A stretch of 23,525 bases of DNA from WJMT01 sp964445575 (GTDB lineage: Bacteria > Acidobacteriota > Aminicenantia > Aminicenantales > Aminicenantaceae): contig CAYULB010000032.1 in assembly GCA_964445575.1 (NCBI GenBank), forward strand, positions 1-23,525. The letters are read 5' to 3'. Positions 22,376 through 23,525 of the stretch are shown here, one piece after another; positions within the stretch are counted from its first letter, which is position 1; each line of letters opens with the position of its first letter. Position numbers and translations under genes: made by a program. Below the pieces are notes generated by a model, which was not told the origin of the DNA, did not search any database, and saw only the letters and a list, made by a program, of their open reading frames with translations.

Positions 22376-23191
22376 ATGGTGACGCTGCTGCAAAAGCTTT
22401 GGGCATTTCTGAAACGTGATTTCCTCGAAGAAGCTAGCTATAAATTCTCCTTTGTTTCTTCTTTTGTGGGCATCTTTTTTTCTTCGGCCACATTCTTTTT
22501 TATTTCCAAACTGATCTCACCTAACAGCGCTTTGGTCCTTGACTCTTATGGGGGGGATTATTTTTCTTTTGTCATTATCGGGATTGCTTTTTCAGGCCTT
22601 TTGGCCATATTTCAGGGGCGTCTTCCTGCCATTATAAGACAGGCGCAGGTCACGGGGACACTGGAAGCCATTCTTGTTTCAAGGACCAGCATTCCTGTGG
22701 TCTTGTTTGGCTCTTCCCTCTATTATTTTCTGTTCTCTGTGGCTACCACTTTTTTTCATATCGTCCTGGCAGTAGTGGTGTTTGGAATGAGGATTGAAAA
22801 AATAAACTGGCCGGGTGCTGTTTTGACATTTATTTTTACAGCGGTGTGCTTTTTAAGCATCGGGATTCTCTCTGCCTGTTTTACCCTCGTTTATAAAAAA
22901 GGAAATCCTTTTTCGTGGATTTATGGAAGTGTTTCAGGCTTATTAGGAGGAGTTTTCTTTCCTATAAATATTCTTCCAGCATGGATCAAATGGATATCTT
23001 ACCTCCTCCCCATTACTTATTCTCTTGAAGGGCTTAGAAAAAGTATCATCACTTCTTCAGATTTTTCTGAAATTTTTCCCAATATCATAGCTTTGTTTGT
23101 TTTTGCATTGATCTTTTTCCCATTGAGCCTTTGTTTATTCAGACTAGCATTGAAGAAAGCCAAGAAAGATGGTACTCTCATTCATTATTGA
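22376..23191 (+). CDS. ABC-2 type transporter permease
   Basis: The 271-residue membrane protein has a cytoplasmic amphipathic N-terminus (LLQKLWAFLKRDFLEEASYKFSF) and about six membrane helices in the ABC-2 pattern. A conserved VSGLLGGVFFPINILPAWIKWISYLLPITYSLEGLRK segment precedes the last helix. I chose ATG 22376, with GGAGG at 22363-22367 at good spacing. An upstream in-frame ATG (22322) would overlap the ATPase gene by 50 bases and add residues unlike the family. It pairs with the ATPase at 21568. Probably a homodimer in the inner membrane. Confidence 0.9.
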   Translation: MVTLLQKLWAFLKRDFLEEASYKFSFVSSFVGIFFSSATFFFISKLISPNSALVLDSYGGDYFSFVIIGIAFSGLLAIFQGRLPAIIRQAQVTGTLEAILVSRTSIPVVLFGSSLYYFLFSVATTFFHIVLAVVVFGMRIEKINWPGAVLTFIFTAVCFLSIGILSACFTLVYKKGNPFSWIYGSVSGLLGGVFFPINILPAWIKWISYLLPITYSLEGLRKSIITSSDFSEIFPNIIALFVFALIFFPLSLCLFRLALKKAKKDGTLIHY

Positions 23192-23194
23192 ATT

Positions 23195-23525
23195 ATGAAT
23201 TTCAGACATAGTTTTCGCTTCCTTCAGATTTTTAACGCCGTTCTTCTTCGTTTTTCTCGGCTCCTGTGTAACTCCTCCCGTTCGTGGGTCAGACATAATC
23301 GTCGTCCAGCTTCGCTGGATTCCCTCGAAAAAGCTCATCAGAAGGCTAAATCTTCAAGGTCGCTCAATCTATATCTGAAATTCACAGGGGCTAAAGGATT
23401 TATATCTTTAATTTTTTTGATTATCGGGTTTTTTTTGCCTCAGGAAAGCTGGGCTCAGAGTGGTTATTCTCTGGAAGAAGCCTTAAAGGTGCTGGAGCTT
23501 ATTGAAAAGGTCAGTGCAGAGGAAG
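23195..23525 (+). CDS. N-terminal part of an exported protein with an Arg-rich leader (runs off the right edge)
   Basis: The frame is open from ATG 23195, three bases after the permease stop, to the window end (110 codons). Residues 1-62 are rich in Arg, Ser and His and look like translated repeat or non-coding DNA. A clear signal peptide follows at about 63-88 (LKFTGAKG, hydrophobic core, ESWAQS with a probable cut after WAQ or SWA). The mature start SGYSLEEALKVLELIEKVSAEE is helical. No ATG, GTG or TTG lies in frame between 23198 and the hydrophobic core, so the start is either ATG 23195 (coupled to the permease stop, no Shine-Dalgarno) or a rare CTG near the signal peptide. The family is not recognisable from this fragment. 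Confidence 0.55.
   Translation, partial: MNFRHSFRFLQIFNAVLLRFSRLLCNSSRSWVRHNRRPASLDSLEKAHQKAKSSRSLNLYLKFTGAKGFISLIFLIIGFFLPQESWAQSGYSLEEALKVLELIEKVSAEE
23202..23319 (+). repeat. possible small interspersed element with 9-bp direct repeats and a hairpin
   Basis: TCAGACATA occurs at 23202-23210 and 23289-23297, enclosing 78 bases rich in TTC/CTC. Just downstream TCCAGC-TTC-GCTGGA (23305-23319) is a perfect 6-bp stem with a 3-base loop, as in REP-like palindromes. I see no other copy in this window, so the element status is not proven. Confidence 0.35.

Noticed and set aside
23305..23319. Rho-independent terminator after the ABC permease
   Set aside because: The stem is only 6 bp and no T-run follows. 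It lies inside an open reading frame and fits a REP-like palindrome better.

Overview
The window is one long co-oriented (+ strand) exopolysaccharide, capsule or O-antigen biosynthesis locus of the Wzx/Wzy-dependent type. It contains 18 complete genes, one gene interrupted by an assembly gap, and a fragment at each edge. A periplasm-facing export protein with SLBB domains next to a Wzc-type tyrosine autokinase implies an envelope with an outer membrane. The 100-N gap flanked by an identical 55-bp sequence says this is a scaffolded draft or metagenome assembly. The abundant short tandem repeats between genes suggest a slow-growing uncultured lineage. I considered Aminicenantes-like or deltaproteobacterial groups, but the sequence alone does not settle the phylum.

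Layout. (1) 1-6686 is an assembly and modification module. After a short C-terminal remnant (1-89) come a DUF6625-type putative glycosyltransferase, a Wzx/WzxC-like flippase, a GT2 glycosyltransferase, a GT4 glycosyltransferase and a membrane-anchored sulfatase/alkaline-phosphatase-superfamily enzyme with Thr at the nucleophile position. Except for the GT4 gene these are strikingly AT-rich and look like more recently acquired cargo. (2) 6740-10659 holds an O-antigen ligase/polymerase-like membrane protein, a second GT4, a VanZ-family protein and the initiating monotopic phosphoglycosyl transferase, which is split by the gap. (3) 10732-11889 is a geranylgeranyl-reductase-type flavoprotein. (4) 12048-17605 is the export and control core: Wza-like SLBB protein, Wzc-like BY-kinase, CpsB/CapC-type PHP phosphatase and a second O-antigen ligase/polymerase. 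(5) 17629-20198 holds a membrane-anchored TPR-like protein and, behind its own near-consensus promoter, an exported protein that joins a carboxypeptidase-regulatory-like domain to an EF-Tu-domain-II-like barrel. (6) 20388-23191 has a NTP_transf_5-type nucleotidyltransferase and an ABC-2 ATPase/permease pair, followed by the start of another exported protein with an odd Arg-rich leader.

The genes fit one pathway. The phosphoglycosyl transferase loads the first sugar phosphate on a polyprenyl carrier. The GT2 and GT4 enzymes (and perhaps the DUF6625 protein) extend the unit, Wzx flips it and a Wzy-like protein polymerises it. The SLBB protein and BY-kinase, opposed by the PHP phosphatase, control chain length and export.

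The most distinctive feature is a family of 7-bp tandem repeats (consensus GTGAATG) at most gene junctions from 4974 onward. Each unit carries TGA and ATG, and at several junctions the array supplies the actual stop codon of the upstream gene and the actual start codon of the downstream gene. It is joined in places to 9-bp tandem arrays that encode the C-terminal tails of proteins. I see no RNA genes, CRISPR arrays, transposases or convincing rho-independent terminators.
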